From positions 86,776 through 150,775 of the forward strand of contig SUZX01000008.1 in assembly GCA_015059735.1 (NCBI GenBank): 64,000 nt of DNA, written 5' to 3'. Positions 57,795 through 64,000 of the stretch are shown here, piece by piece (position 1 is the first letter of the stretch; each line of letters opens with the position of its first letter). The position numbers and the translations under genes are program-made. The DNA is from Rikenellaceae bacterium. GTDB taxonomy: Bacteria > Bacteroidota > Bacteroidia > Bacteroidales > Rikenellaceae. The notes under the pieces are model-generated. The model saw nothing but the letters and a program-made list of their open reading frames with translations, was not told where the DNA came from and searched no databases.

Positions 57795-57854
57795 TCATCT
57801 GCACAAGACCACGAGCAATAGGCTAATGATAATAATATAAGAATTGTGTAACAT
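57795..57854 (-). CDS. ilv-leu operon leader peptide
   Basis: A 19-codon ORF, MLHNSYIIIISLLLVVLCR: four Ile, four Leu in the control run and two Val, i.e. the three end products of the operon. The stop TGA is 2 nt before the antiterminator arm. It lies about 75 nt after the predicted transcription start. The design matches enterobacterial ilvL/ilvB leaders. Function inferred. Confidence 0.8.
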   Translation of the reverse strand: MLHNSYIIIISLLLVVLCR

Positions 57855-57935
57855 TAATTCCGTTCTTCTCGTTTTCCAACTAAAATTCCCGCGTTTTGCC
57901 ACCAATCAAAAGTGTTCTTCGCGATAATTTCAGTG

Positions 57936-57966
57936 CAAAACTAAAAGTAAAATCTATTAAAAACAA
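57936..57966 (-). promoter_or_regulatory. promoter of the ilv-leu operon
   Basis: TTG (57966-57964), 20 nt, then TAGTTTTG (57943-57936) on the minus strand. Confidence 0.65.
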
Positions 57967-58031
57967 GTATTTTTCACTTTTTTATCCAACAATATTTTCA
58001 AAGCAGGATTCACAAAAGCCCATAAAGCACC

Positions 58032-58052
58032 ATGTATAAGCATTTTATACAT
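58032..58052. repeat. 21-bp inverted repeat in the proA-ilv intergenic region
   Basis: ATGTATAA-GCATT-TTATACAT is an 8-bp palindrome with a 5-nt spacer. It may be an operator or weak 3'-end structure for the pro operon. The rest of the 240 nt between the ilv promoter and proA is AT-rich and shows nothing I can name. Confidence 0.3.
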
Positions 58053-58205
58053 CAAAAACAGTTTGAAAATTATTTATGATAATTTGTAATCTCACACTTA
58101 CCTCCAAGCCGTTTTTTCACTTTTCAATCCCCGACATTTCTCAGTTATTGCCATCGGTATTGAACATGCTTCTTTCAAATTTCATCATCAATTGTTCATC
58201 TCCAT

Positions 58206-59453
58206 TTATTTACGAGTCTGACCATCTCCTTCGATGAGGTATTTATAAGTTGTCAATTCGGGCAACGCCATAGGACCTCGGGCATGTAATTTTTGGGTCG
58301 AGATTCCGATCTCGGCTCCAAAACCGAATTGTGCGCCATCGGTAAAAGCTGTCGAAATATTGGCATAGACACACGCGGCATCGACCGCTTGTTCAAACCG
58401 TGTTATCGTATCTCGATTCTCACTCACAATCGACTCACTATGTTTCGAGCTGTATCGGGCAATATGCTCCAACGCCTCTTCCAACGACCCTACGGTGCGA
58501 ATACTCATTTTGTAATCCAAAAATTCGGTACCATAACTTGTTTCCGTGGCCGGCAGGAGCAATTCGTGCGGATAGCTCCCCATCAAAGCCTCAAAAGCCT
58601 CTCTATCGGCATAAATTGTCACCTTACTGCGACTTAAAGGGGCACAGATCTCCGCCAAATCTGCCAACCGTTCCCGATGCACAACTAGACAATCCAAGGC
58701 ATTGCAAACGCTGACACGTCGTGTTTTGGCGTTATTCACAATAGCGGCACCTTTCTGCACATCACCGGCTTTGTCAAAATAGGTATGACAAATTCCCGCA
58801 CCGGTTTCGATTACCGGAACTCGGGCATTATTTCGAACAAACTCGATCAATGCACTGCTTCCGCGCGGAATGATCAAATCAACCGTTCCGACAGCACTCA
58901 ATAACTCTGCCGTCGCCTCACGGCTTGCATCAAGCAACGTGCATATTGCCCGATCAAGTCCGTATTGTTCCAACACGGTATGGATAATCTCCACAATTTT
59001 CCGATTGGTATTATCGGCATCCGATCCCCCTTTCAAGACACAAACATTACCGCTTTTCAGGCAAAGCGAAAAGACATCGGCCGTGACATTGGGTCGTGCT
59101 TCATAGATCACTCCGATCACTCCGAAAGGCACTGTCACCTTACGAATGGTCATTCCATTGGGGCAATCCCATTGAGCAAGAGTTTTTCCCAACGGAGACG
59201 GCAGACCGGCTACATTTTCCATATCGCCAGCAATAACATCGATCCGCTCTTCTGTCAACTTCAAACGATCGTATTTCGGATTCTCCGGAGCCATCCGTGC
59301 CAAATCGAGTCGGTTGGCCGAAAGGATCTCCGAACAGCCCTCGCGTAGTGCTTCCGCAGTATCCTGCAATATCGCAGCAACCTTTTCGTCGGTCAGTTGC
59401 GCCATATTCCGAGCGACAGTAGCCGCCTGTTGCAATTTATCTCGTGTTGTCAT
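58206..59453 (-). CDS. proA: gamma-glutamyl phosphate reductase
   Basis: NADPH reduction of glutamyl-5-phosphate in proline synthesis. The 415-residue aldehyde-dehydrogenase-fold protein has [26 protein letters not shown] and the active Cys in [12 protein letters not shown]. It starts 2 nt after proB. The last gene of proC-proB-proA. Confidence 0.95.
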   Translation of the reverse strand: MTTRDKLQQAATVARNMAQLTDEKVAAILQDTAEALREGCSEILSANRLDLARMAPENPKYDRLKLTEERIDVIAGDMENVAGLPSPLGKTLAQWDCPNGMTIRKVTVPFGVIGVIYEARPNVTADVFSLCLKSGNVCVLKGGSDADNTNRKIVEIIHTVLEQYGLDRAICTLLDASREATAELLSAVGTVDLIIPRGSSALIEFVRNNARVPVIETGAGICHTYFDKAGDVQKGAAIVNNAKTRRVSVCNALDCLVVHRERLADLAEICAPLSRSKVTIYADREAFEALMGSYPHELLLPATETSYGTEFLDYKMSIRTVGSLEEALEHIARYSSKHSESIVSENRDTITRFEQAVDAACVYANISTAFTDGAQFGFGAEIGISTQKLHARGPMALPELTTYKYLIEGDGQTRK

Positions 59454-59455
59454 GA

Positions 59456-60529
59456 TTAATCCAAATAAAGGTAGTTGTAATGCACCATCGGCTTGACATC
59501 GTGTTGGCCGATCAACTCACAAGCTGCCTCACTCGAATAGGCAGCGCACCCCACACCGATTTGCACACCCTGCTCGTTGATGATTTCGACGATATCATCT
59601 TTCTCGAATTCGCCTTCGATTGACAAAATCCCCACAAACAGCAGGCTTGTGGCTTTCGGCCCTTTGAGCGCAATCTCTGCCCCCTCGTTGATACGGATTG
59701 CTCCTTTGGCAAAACCCGACGAGTGTGCAATCCATTTTTTCACGGTGCTGGCCGCCTTTGCCGAGGCTGTAAAACGGGTACAAAGCGTCGTTGCTGGTTG
59801 TTCAATAATATTTAACAGAATATCGTCGCGTTTTCCGTTGGCAATCACCACCGGAATACCCTCATCGGCCACCTTGCGGGCGATGTTGCATTTGGTCAGC
59901 ATACCACCACGACCAAATGACGACTTCCCGGGTTGGATATACTCCGCCAAATCGTCACGCGACCCCGACACCTCACGAATCACGCGACTTGCCGGATCCG
60001 AAGGGTTGCCATCGTAGATTCCGTCGATATTACTGAGGATGATCAACCCATCAACGCCCATCATCGTAGCCACCAGTCCCGACAATTCATCGTTATCGGT
60101 AAACATCAACTCTGTCACCGAAATTGTATCATTCTCGTTGACAATCGGAATAATGCCGTTTTCCAACATGACCTGCATACAATGACGCTGGTTTAGATAA
60201 TCGATCCGACTACCCAAACTCTCTTTCGTGGTAAGTACCTGCCCGCAAACGAAACCGTGTTCGCGAAAAAGTTCGTAATATTTGTTGATTAGCTTGGCTT
60301 GCCCCACAGCAGAATAGAGTTGTCGCGCCGATACGGGATCAAGTTTTCTATCAATCTTGATCTCGCTACGCCCCGAAGCAACAGCTCCCGAAGATATCAA
60401 AATAACCTCCACTCCCTTTCTCCGCAATGCCACCGTTTGGTCAACCAATGCCGACATACGGGTAATATCCAAAGTCCCATCGGCTCGCGTCAGTACATTG
60501 CTGCCGATCTTCACTGCAATCCGTTTCAT
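59456..60529 (-). CDS. proB: glutamate 5-kinase
   Basis: Phosphorylates glutamate, the proline-inhibited first step. The 357-residue protein has an amino acid kinase domain ([27 protein letters not shown]) and a C-terminal PUA domain (from about 270). I chose ATG 60529, which overlaps the proC stop (ATGA); the frame opens three codons earlier with GTG. Confidence 0.95.
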   Translation of the reverse strand: MKRIAVKIGSNVLTRADGTLDITRMSALVDQTVALRRKGVEVILISSGAVASGRSEIKIDRKLDPVSARQLYSAVGQAKLINKYYELFREHGFVCGQVLTTKESLGSRIDYLNQRHCMQVMLENGIIPIVNENDTISVTELMFTDNDELSGLVATMMGVDGLIILSNIDGIYDGNPSDPASRVIREVSGSRDDLAEYIQPGKSSFGRGGMLTKCNIARKVADEGIPVVIANGKRDDILLNIIEQPATTLCTRFTASAKAASTVKKWIAHSSGFAKGAIRINEGAEIALKGPKATSLLFVGILSIEGEFEKDDIVEIINEQGVQIGVGCAAYSSEAACELIGQHDVKPMVHYNYLYLD

Positions 60530-61320
60530 TTCACACACGCTTTCAAACCCCGAATCACCGAAGAGGTAAATCCGGCATGTTCCATCTCATTCAACCCTTT
60601 GATTGTAATTCCGCCCGGAGTAGTCACTTTATCGATCTCTTTTTCAGGATGATTTCCGCTACGCAACAAGAGTTCAGCTGCCCCCTTCACGGTATATTCC
60701 ACAATTTTTTGTGCTTGTTCGGGATAAAATCCCAACTCCACGCCCCCCTCGGCCGCTGCACGAATATAACGTATGGCAAAGGCAATGCCGCATGAGGCCA
60801 ATGCCGTTCCGGCTGCCATCTGACTCTCTTCAACCTCTACGACATAACCCAAACATTCAAAAAGACGCCTTACCACATCACTCTGCTCAGCGGTTGCATG
60901 GCAGGCTGCCACAAAGGTTACCCCACACAGCACCTCAACGGCCGTATTGGGAATGGCGCGAAACAGAGCCGGTAATTCCCGACCTTCGTATCGTAACCAT
61001 TTTTCGAGTTGTTCGAATGTTACTCCAGCCGCCACCGAAACAAGCATCTGCGAACGCGCATCAAGCTCCGATTTTATCTCATCGGCAATACGCTCAATTA
61101 ACCACGGTTTCACGGCAAGAATCACCACATCGGCACCACGAACTGCCATTCGATTATCTTTGGTAATTCCGACTTCGGGAATTTGTTGCTGCAAACGTCG
61201 CAGTGTTTCATCCGATTTTGCGGTACATACAATCTCTTGCGGTCGAACAAAACATCCTGCAACCAATCCACGCACAATGGCACCTCCCATGTTTCCGGTA
61301 CCTACAACAGCGATTTTCAT
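60526..61320 (-). CDS. proC: pyrroline-5-carboxylate reductase
   Basis: Final step of proline synthesis. The 264-residue protein has the Rossmann VVGTGNMGGAIVRGLV, AVKPWL, and the C-terminal signature VTTPGGITIKGLNEME. It is first in the operon and overlaps proB by 4 nt. All proline genes are together, with no attenuator. Confidence 0.94.
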   Translation of the reverse strand: MKIAVVGTGNMGGAIVRGLVAGCFVRPQEIVCTAKSDETLRRLQQQIPEVGITKDNRMAVRGADVVILAVKPWLIERIADEIKSELDARSQMLVSVAAGVTFEQLEKWLRYEGRELPALFRAIPNTAVEVLCGVTFVAACHATAEQSDVVRRLFECLGYVVEVEESQMAAGTALASCGIAFAIRYIRAAAEGGVELGFYPEQAQKIVEYTVKGAAELLLRSGNHPEKEIDKVTTPGGITIKGLNEMEHAGFTSSVIRGLKACVK

Positions 61321-61346
61321 GAATATTTCCTTTAACTAATCCGCGA

Positions 61347-61377
61347 CAAACATACGAAAATATCCTTCAAAATACAA
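61347..61377 (-). promoter_or_regulatory. promoter of proC-proB-proA
   Basis: TTG (61377-61375), 20 nt, TATGTTTG (61354-61347) on the minus strand. The leader would be about 20 nt, too short for an attenuator. Confidence 0.6.
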
Positions 61378-61432
61378 GTTGCCATCAAAGAAGTAACAAT
61401 CATTCCAGAAACACTATGAGGATTTGTCCAAT

Positions 61433-61460
61433 AAAAAACTCCCGTCCGATGGACAGGAGT
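61433..61460 (-). terminator. terminator of the superoxide reductase gene
   Basis: ACTCCTGTCC-ATC-GGACGGGAGT on the minus strand (10 bp, one G-U) followed by TTTTT, 34 nt after the stop at 61494. Confidence 0.8.
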
Positions 61461-61493
61461 ATGAGTGGAAAGATTCCACAACCCAAAGGAGTG

Positions 61494-61868
61494 TTAAAGT
61501 TCGGTTTTCCACAGACCATGCAGATTGCAATATTCATATACTGCAATCGGCTCATCGGCGCATGTACAGACAATAGCCTCCGGTTTGTCGGTCAGATTCA
61601 CGCGAACTCCGCCTCGCTTGGTTTCGACATAAATGAATGCGATATGGTGCTCGGGAAGCATCGGATGGGGGACACTGCCGACCTCAACCTTTATTGTGTT
61701 TTGATCGATCCGTGTAACCACCGGAAGATGTTTCTCACCGCTGGCATCCACCGTATTGGGGATCAATTCTTCCATCTCTTCCCCACAGCACCAAACCGGA
61801 ACCTGCGAATCAACCACTTTCTCTATTACGTTGCCACAATGCGCACATTTATAAAATTTAGTTGCCAT
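61494..61868 (-). CDS. dfx: superoxide reductase (desulfoferrodoxin, 2Fe type)
   Basis: Reduces superoxide to peroxide without making oxygen; typical of anaerobes. The 124-residue protein has the desulforedoxin Fe(Cys)4 site (C8, C11, C27, C28) and the SOR Fe(His4Cys) site: H47, H68, H74, C114 and H117, with the conserved Glu-Lys (E45-K46) loop before H47. All ligands fit class I desulfoferrodoxin spacing. It is monocistronic. Confidence 0.95.
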   Translation of the reverse strand: MATKFYKCAHCGNVIEKVVDSQVPVWCCGEEMEELIPNTVDASGEKHLPVVTRIDQNTIKVEVGSVPHPMLPEHHIAFIYVETKRGGVRVNLTDKPEAIVCTCADEPIAVYEYCNLHGLWKTEL

Positions 61869-61906
61869 AACTTTATCGATTTAATTGGTTTTACGTTTCT
61901 GTGTTG

Positions 61907-61938
61907 CAAATATAATATAGATTTAGATATTTGTCAAA
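61907..61938 (-). promoter_or_regulatory. promoter of the superoxide reductase gene
   Basis: TTTG (61938-61935), 20 nt, TATATTTG (61914-61907) on the minus strand. Confidence 0.65.
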
Positions 61939-62038
61939 TCAATAATTTTTATAAATACATTCGCAAAACTTATATAATCAAAATCCAAACGAATACTATG
62001 GTTGACATGCGCAAAATATCCACTCTTTTTCTACTTAT

Positions 62039-62069
62039 TTTGCATCTAAACAGTTTTTTCGTATCTTTG
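62039..62069 (+). promoter_or_regulatory. promoter of the C45 hydrolase gene
   Basis: TTTG (62039-62042), 19 nt, TATCTTTG (62062-62069). The leader is about 30 nt. Confidence 0.7.
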
Positions 62070-62106
62070 CATATCGAATAAACTAACATTTTAATTTTAT
62101 ACCTAA

Positions 62107-63258
62107 ATGAAACGTTTTATCAATTTACTGCTTTTGACCGTCCTCATGTTCGGATGGCAAGCATCCGAGGCTTGCACTTCGGCTATCGTTACTTCAGGTA
62201 TGTCGTCCAACGGACAGACATTGCTTTGGAAACACCGCGACAGCAGAATGGCCAACACGCGTGTTCGTCACATCACCGGTGGCAAATATGCCTACACAGC
62301 ACTTGTTCATGCCAAGAACTCCAAAATTGCCTATGCCGGTGTTAACAACAAAGGTTTTGGTATATTCAACACTGCAACAGGCAACCTGCCGATTGATCGC
62401 GAGGCCGAGAACACAAACAAAGTAACTTTTGCTACACTTATCACGTTAGCTTTGCGTGAGTGTGCAACCGTTGACGAATTTGAAGAACTCGTCAAGACAT
62501 GGGAGCGTGGCCCTCGTTTCCAAACCAACATCGGTGTAGGTGATGCTAACGGTGGTGCCGCATATTTTGAGATTTGGCACAACGGTTACAAACGTTACAA
62601 CACCGCTGATCGTACCAGCGGTTTCGACATTCGCGCTAATTACAGTTTCGCCGGAGACAAGAAAAAGCGCGGTATAAGCCAGCGTCGTTATTTGGCAGCC
62701 GAGGCACAAATGAAGAAAATGCCCGTTTTCACTCCCGAAGATCTGATGGCTTTGTCGCGTTCGTACTACGCTGTAAGATTCAAAGGTAGCGTTCTCGACA
62801 TCACCGAAAAATATAATGACAACACCCAACGCTGCGTTCCGCGCCAATCTTCGGTGGCTGCTGTTGTAATCGTATGTGATGGCAAAAACCCGCGTATGGA
62901 TGTAGTTAACGGTCACCCCGCAGCTTGCTTCCCCGTAACCGCATGGGTAGAGGCCGGCGCGAACCTTCCTAAATGTATCACCGGAACCGACATGTTCAAG
63001 CTCAGTCGTGATTTCCGTATTGCCGCTTACGACAACGAAAAGCAAGGTCGTCGTCGTTTCGTATGGCTCAATCAAGATCTGACCTACAAGGTAGTATCTG
63101 CAACAATGAAGTCGTGCAAGAAAGCTCCTAAGAAAACTCCGAAGGACTTCACAAAATACAATGCAAGTGTTGAGAAACGCTTCATCAAGCACAAGGCTCG
63201 CATCGACAAACTGATCCAGCCGGTTTTGGCAGAGAAAAAAGCTGCTAAGAAACGCTAA
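62107..63258 (+). CDS. C45-family Ntn-hydrolase (acyltransferase-like), exported
   Basis: The 383-residue protein has a signal peptide (FINLLLLTVLMFGWQASEA) whose predicted cleavage site is directly before C23, in ACTSAIVTSG. In this Ntn family (penicillin acyltransferase, bile salt hydrolase relatives) the N-terminal Cys is the nucleophile, and cleavage by signal peptidase would expose it. WKHRDS and GVNNKGFGIFNTATG follow, and the tail is Lys-rich (KKAPKKTPKDF). The substrate is unknown: amide or peptide. It is monocistronic. Confidence 0.85.
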   Translation: MKRFINLLLLTVLMFGWQASEACTSAIVTSGMSSNGQTLLWKHRDSRMANTRVRHITGGKYAYTALVHAKNSKIAYAGVNNKGFGIFNTATGNLPIDREAENTNKVTFATLITLALRECATVDEFEELVKTWERGPRFQTNIGVGDANGGAAYFEIWHNGYKRYNTADRTSGFDIRANYSFAGDKKKRGISQRRYLAAEAQMKKMPVFTPEDLMALSRSYYAVRFKGSVLDITEKYNDNTQRCVPRQSSVAAVVIVCDGKNPRMDVVNGHPAACFPVTAWVEAGANLPKCITGTDMFKLSRDFRIAAYDNEKQGRRRFVWLNQDLTYKVVSATMKSCKKAPKKTPKDFTKYNASVEKRFIKHKARIDKLIQPVLAEKKAAKKR

Positions 63259-63305
63259 AATACCTCACATAAAAATACGGTAGCCTTTATTGACTACCCT
63301 TTATC

Positions 63306-63335
63306 GGCGGTGAATTTTATTTCACCGCCTATTTT
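63306..63335 (+). terminator. terminator of the C45 hydrolase gene
   Basis: GGCGGTGAA (63306-63314) pairs with TTCACCGCC (63321-63329), followed by TATTTTG. Confidence 0.75.
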
Positions 63336-63476
63336 GTTGATATACATTGCATTAGGTTGTTGCGTTGTGAAACGACTTTTTGTGCAAAAATGGTTTAAGC
63401 ATTGATTTTGCCCTTTTGTGTGTAGTCTTCTATGTAGTATAAATTAAGTATAATTAAGGTAAAAAATCACGTTTTG

Positions 63477-63491
63477 TGATACATCGTATCA
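63477..63491 (+). promoter_or_regulatory. candidate operator palindrome
   Basis: TGATAC-ATC-GTATCA is a perfect 6-3-6 palindrome ending 10 bp before the probable -7 box. A second, ATCAC-GTTTT-GTGAT (63466-63480), overlaps it. Probable regulator binding site. The remaining stretch 63336-63465 shows nothing I can name. Confidence 0.35.
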
Positions 63492-63501
63492 AAAAAAGTA
63501 T

Positions 63502-63509
63502 TACCTTTA
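63502..63509 (+). promoter_or_regulatory. probable -7 box of the leader ORF and lipoprotein
   Basis: TACCTTTA, one mismatch to TAnnTTTG, 27 nt before the leader ATG. The nearest -33-like TTTTG is 25 bp upstream, too far to be convincing. Confidence 0.45.
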
Positions 63510-63535
63510 CACATTGAAATTGAGTGACTTGGGCT

Positions 63536-63640
63536 ATGAATAACTTTTTGGCGACATACCGCAATGCTGTGAACAGCACCTCTTGTGCAGTCGTTGCATC
63601 GTGTGCCACAAATACCCCCCCCCATTACTCAATGTTCTAA
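63536..63640 (+). CDS. putative 34-codon leader ORF with C9 tract
   Basis: ATG 63536 to TAA 63640. It encodes MNNFLATYRNAVNSTSC... with ...TPPHYSMF at the end; Cys at 17 and 23. It shows no amino-acid run of a known pathway. A C9 tract (63615-63623) sits in it. Loss of one C would keep the frame open to TGA 63696-63698, inside the hairpin. Low confidence that it is translated. Confidence 0.4.
   Translation: MNNFLATYRNAVNSTSCAVVASCATNTPPHYSMF
63615..63623 (+). repeat. homopolymer C9
   Basis: Nine C in a row within the leader ORF. With the G9 tract at 31341-31349, one of two long G/C homopolymers in the window. Confidence 0.9.
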
Positions 63641-63677
63641 TAGTCAAATAGTTAGAGAATATACACCATTTTATAGT

Positions 63678-63715
63678 TGGCGTTATGGCTTGTCGTGAGC
63701 CATAACGCCATTTTT
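63678..63715 (+). terminator. strong hairpin terminator/attenuator before the lipoprotein gene
   Basis: TGGCGTTATGGCT (63678-63690) pairs perfectly over 13 bp with AGCCATAACGCCA (63698-63710), loop TGTCGTG, then TTTTT. It lies 46 nt before the lipoprotein ATG, and no TAnnTTTG box is seen after it. Confidence 0.85.
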
Positions 63716-63761
63716 GTGCTTACATATCAATAAACATAACAATTAAAAAAACAGAGTAATT

Positions 63762-64000
63762 ATGAAGACATTCAGAATGATTGGAATGGCCCTGGTGGCT
63801 GTGATGCTCAGCTTTACTATGAGCAGTTGTGAAAATGACGATGATGTGGACCCATATAAGGACTATCCGCAGCTGATTGTGGGACAGTGGTTTGACTTTA
63901 CTCCCGAGTCTAGTATCTTTTTGAACATAAAGGCTGATGGAACATATAACCTTATCGGTTATGATAATAGAGAAGATGCTTGGGGATGGATGTCACATCA
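63762..64000 (+). CDS. putative lipoprotein (3'-truncated by window edge)
   Basis: The 79 visible codons begin MKTFRMIGMALVAVMLSF, with lipobox MSSC (Cys23) and the acidic ENDDDVD spacer common in exported Bacteroidota lipoproteins. The mature part IVGQWFDFTPESSIFLNIKADGTYNLIGY looks like a small beta-barrel, lipocalin-like domain. The rest is outside. Codon use (AGT, CTG, GTG) seems to differ from neighbours, so it may have been acquired. It appears to depend on readthrough of the hairpin upstream. Confidence 0.7.
   Translation, partial: MKTFRMIGMALVAVMLSFTMSSCENDDDVDPYKDYPQLIVGQWFDFTPESSIFLNIKADGTYNLIGYDNREDAWGWMSH

Noticed and set aside
57967..58205. Small gene in the proA-ilv gap
   Set aside because: A 15-codon minus ORF exists but has no promoter, no homology I can see and no biased codons.
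61433..61460. Hairpin before proC as a proline attenuator
   Set aside because: The proC promoter (61347-61377) lies downstream of it and no proline-rich ORF exists; it is the superoxide reductase terminator.
62446..63192. 248-codon - frame opposite the C45 hydrolase
   Set aside because: Shadow frame without promoter or recognisable domain.

Overview
This window looks like chromosomal DNA of a strictly anaerobic Bacteroidales bacterium, most like gut Rikenellaceae/Alistipes (the genus is an inference). Evidence: most transcription units start behind the Bacteroidota -7 promoter box TAnnTTTG, several with a TTG/TTTG element 19-20 bp upstream. The gene content is also typical of the group: superoxide reductase, a parA-parB-DUF5683-mltD row, long-form HisG, bifunctional HisB, many lipoproteins and GH20. 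I saw no tRNA, rRNA, CRISPR, insertion sequence or prophage.

Layout. 1-3323: 3' part of a secreted GH20 hexosaminidase, then queA. 3324-5463: cysK-cysE behind a leader with a Cys-Cys...Cys-Cys mini-ORF and a terminator. 5507-10550: AsmA-like protein with a GNAT acetyltransferase, a lipoprotein, and a Dpm1-type glycosyltransferase. 10631-16342: a five-gene MacAB/TolC-type ABC efflux operon. 16631-17500: fabI. 17612-24440: an envelope operon (PpiC lipoprotein, SurA-like, OstA/LptA-like, Nudix, MscS). 24497-31226: CPBP protease, then parA, parB, DUF5683, mltD, mnmE. 31327-32129: a TlpA-like thioredoxin behind a promoter whose spacer holds a G9 tract. 32202-35150: LolC/E permease, menG, a LEA14-like lipoprotein and a SPOR protein. 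35199-39285: Zn peptidase, SGNH esterase and MBOAT acyltransferase. 39302-46520: complete his operon. 46555-57966: ilvD-ilvB-ilvN-ilvC-leuA-leuC-leuD-leuB-ilvA. 58206-61377: proC-proB-proA. 61433-63258: superoxide reductase and a C45 Ntn-hydrolase. 63477-64000: a leader with a short ORF containing C9 and a strong hairpin, then a lipoprotein cut by the window edge.

Main discovery. Three amino-acid operons in this window (cysteine, histidine, Ile/Val/Leu) each carry the architecture of a classical translation-coupled transcription attenuator: promoter, a 17-25 codon ORF rich in the codons of the pathway's end product, then an intrinsic terminator just before the first gene. The his mini-ORF has six His in 17 residues. 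The ilv mini-ORF has an IIII-S-LLL-VV-L run and is followed by a perfect 9-bp antiterminator. The cys mini-ORF has two Cys-Cys pairs. None is too long or too odd to be real, but none is a standard annotated gene. A fourth, different leader near the right edge has a C9 tract inside its ORF; a one-base loss there would send the ribosome into the terminator hairpin, which suggests a possible phase-variable attenuator. Together with the G9 promoter this suggests poly-G/C slippage as a switching mechanism in this genome.
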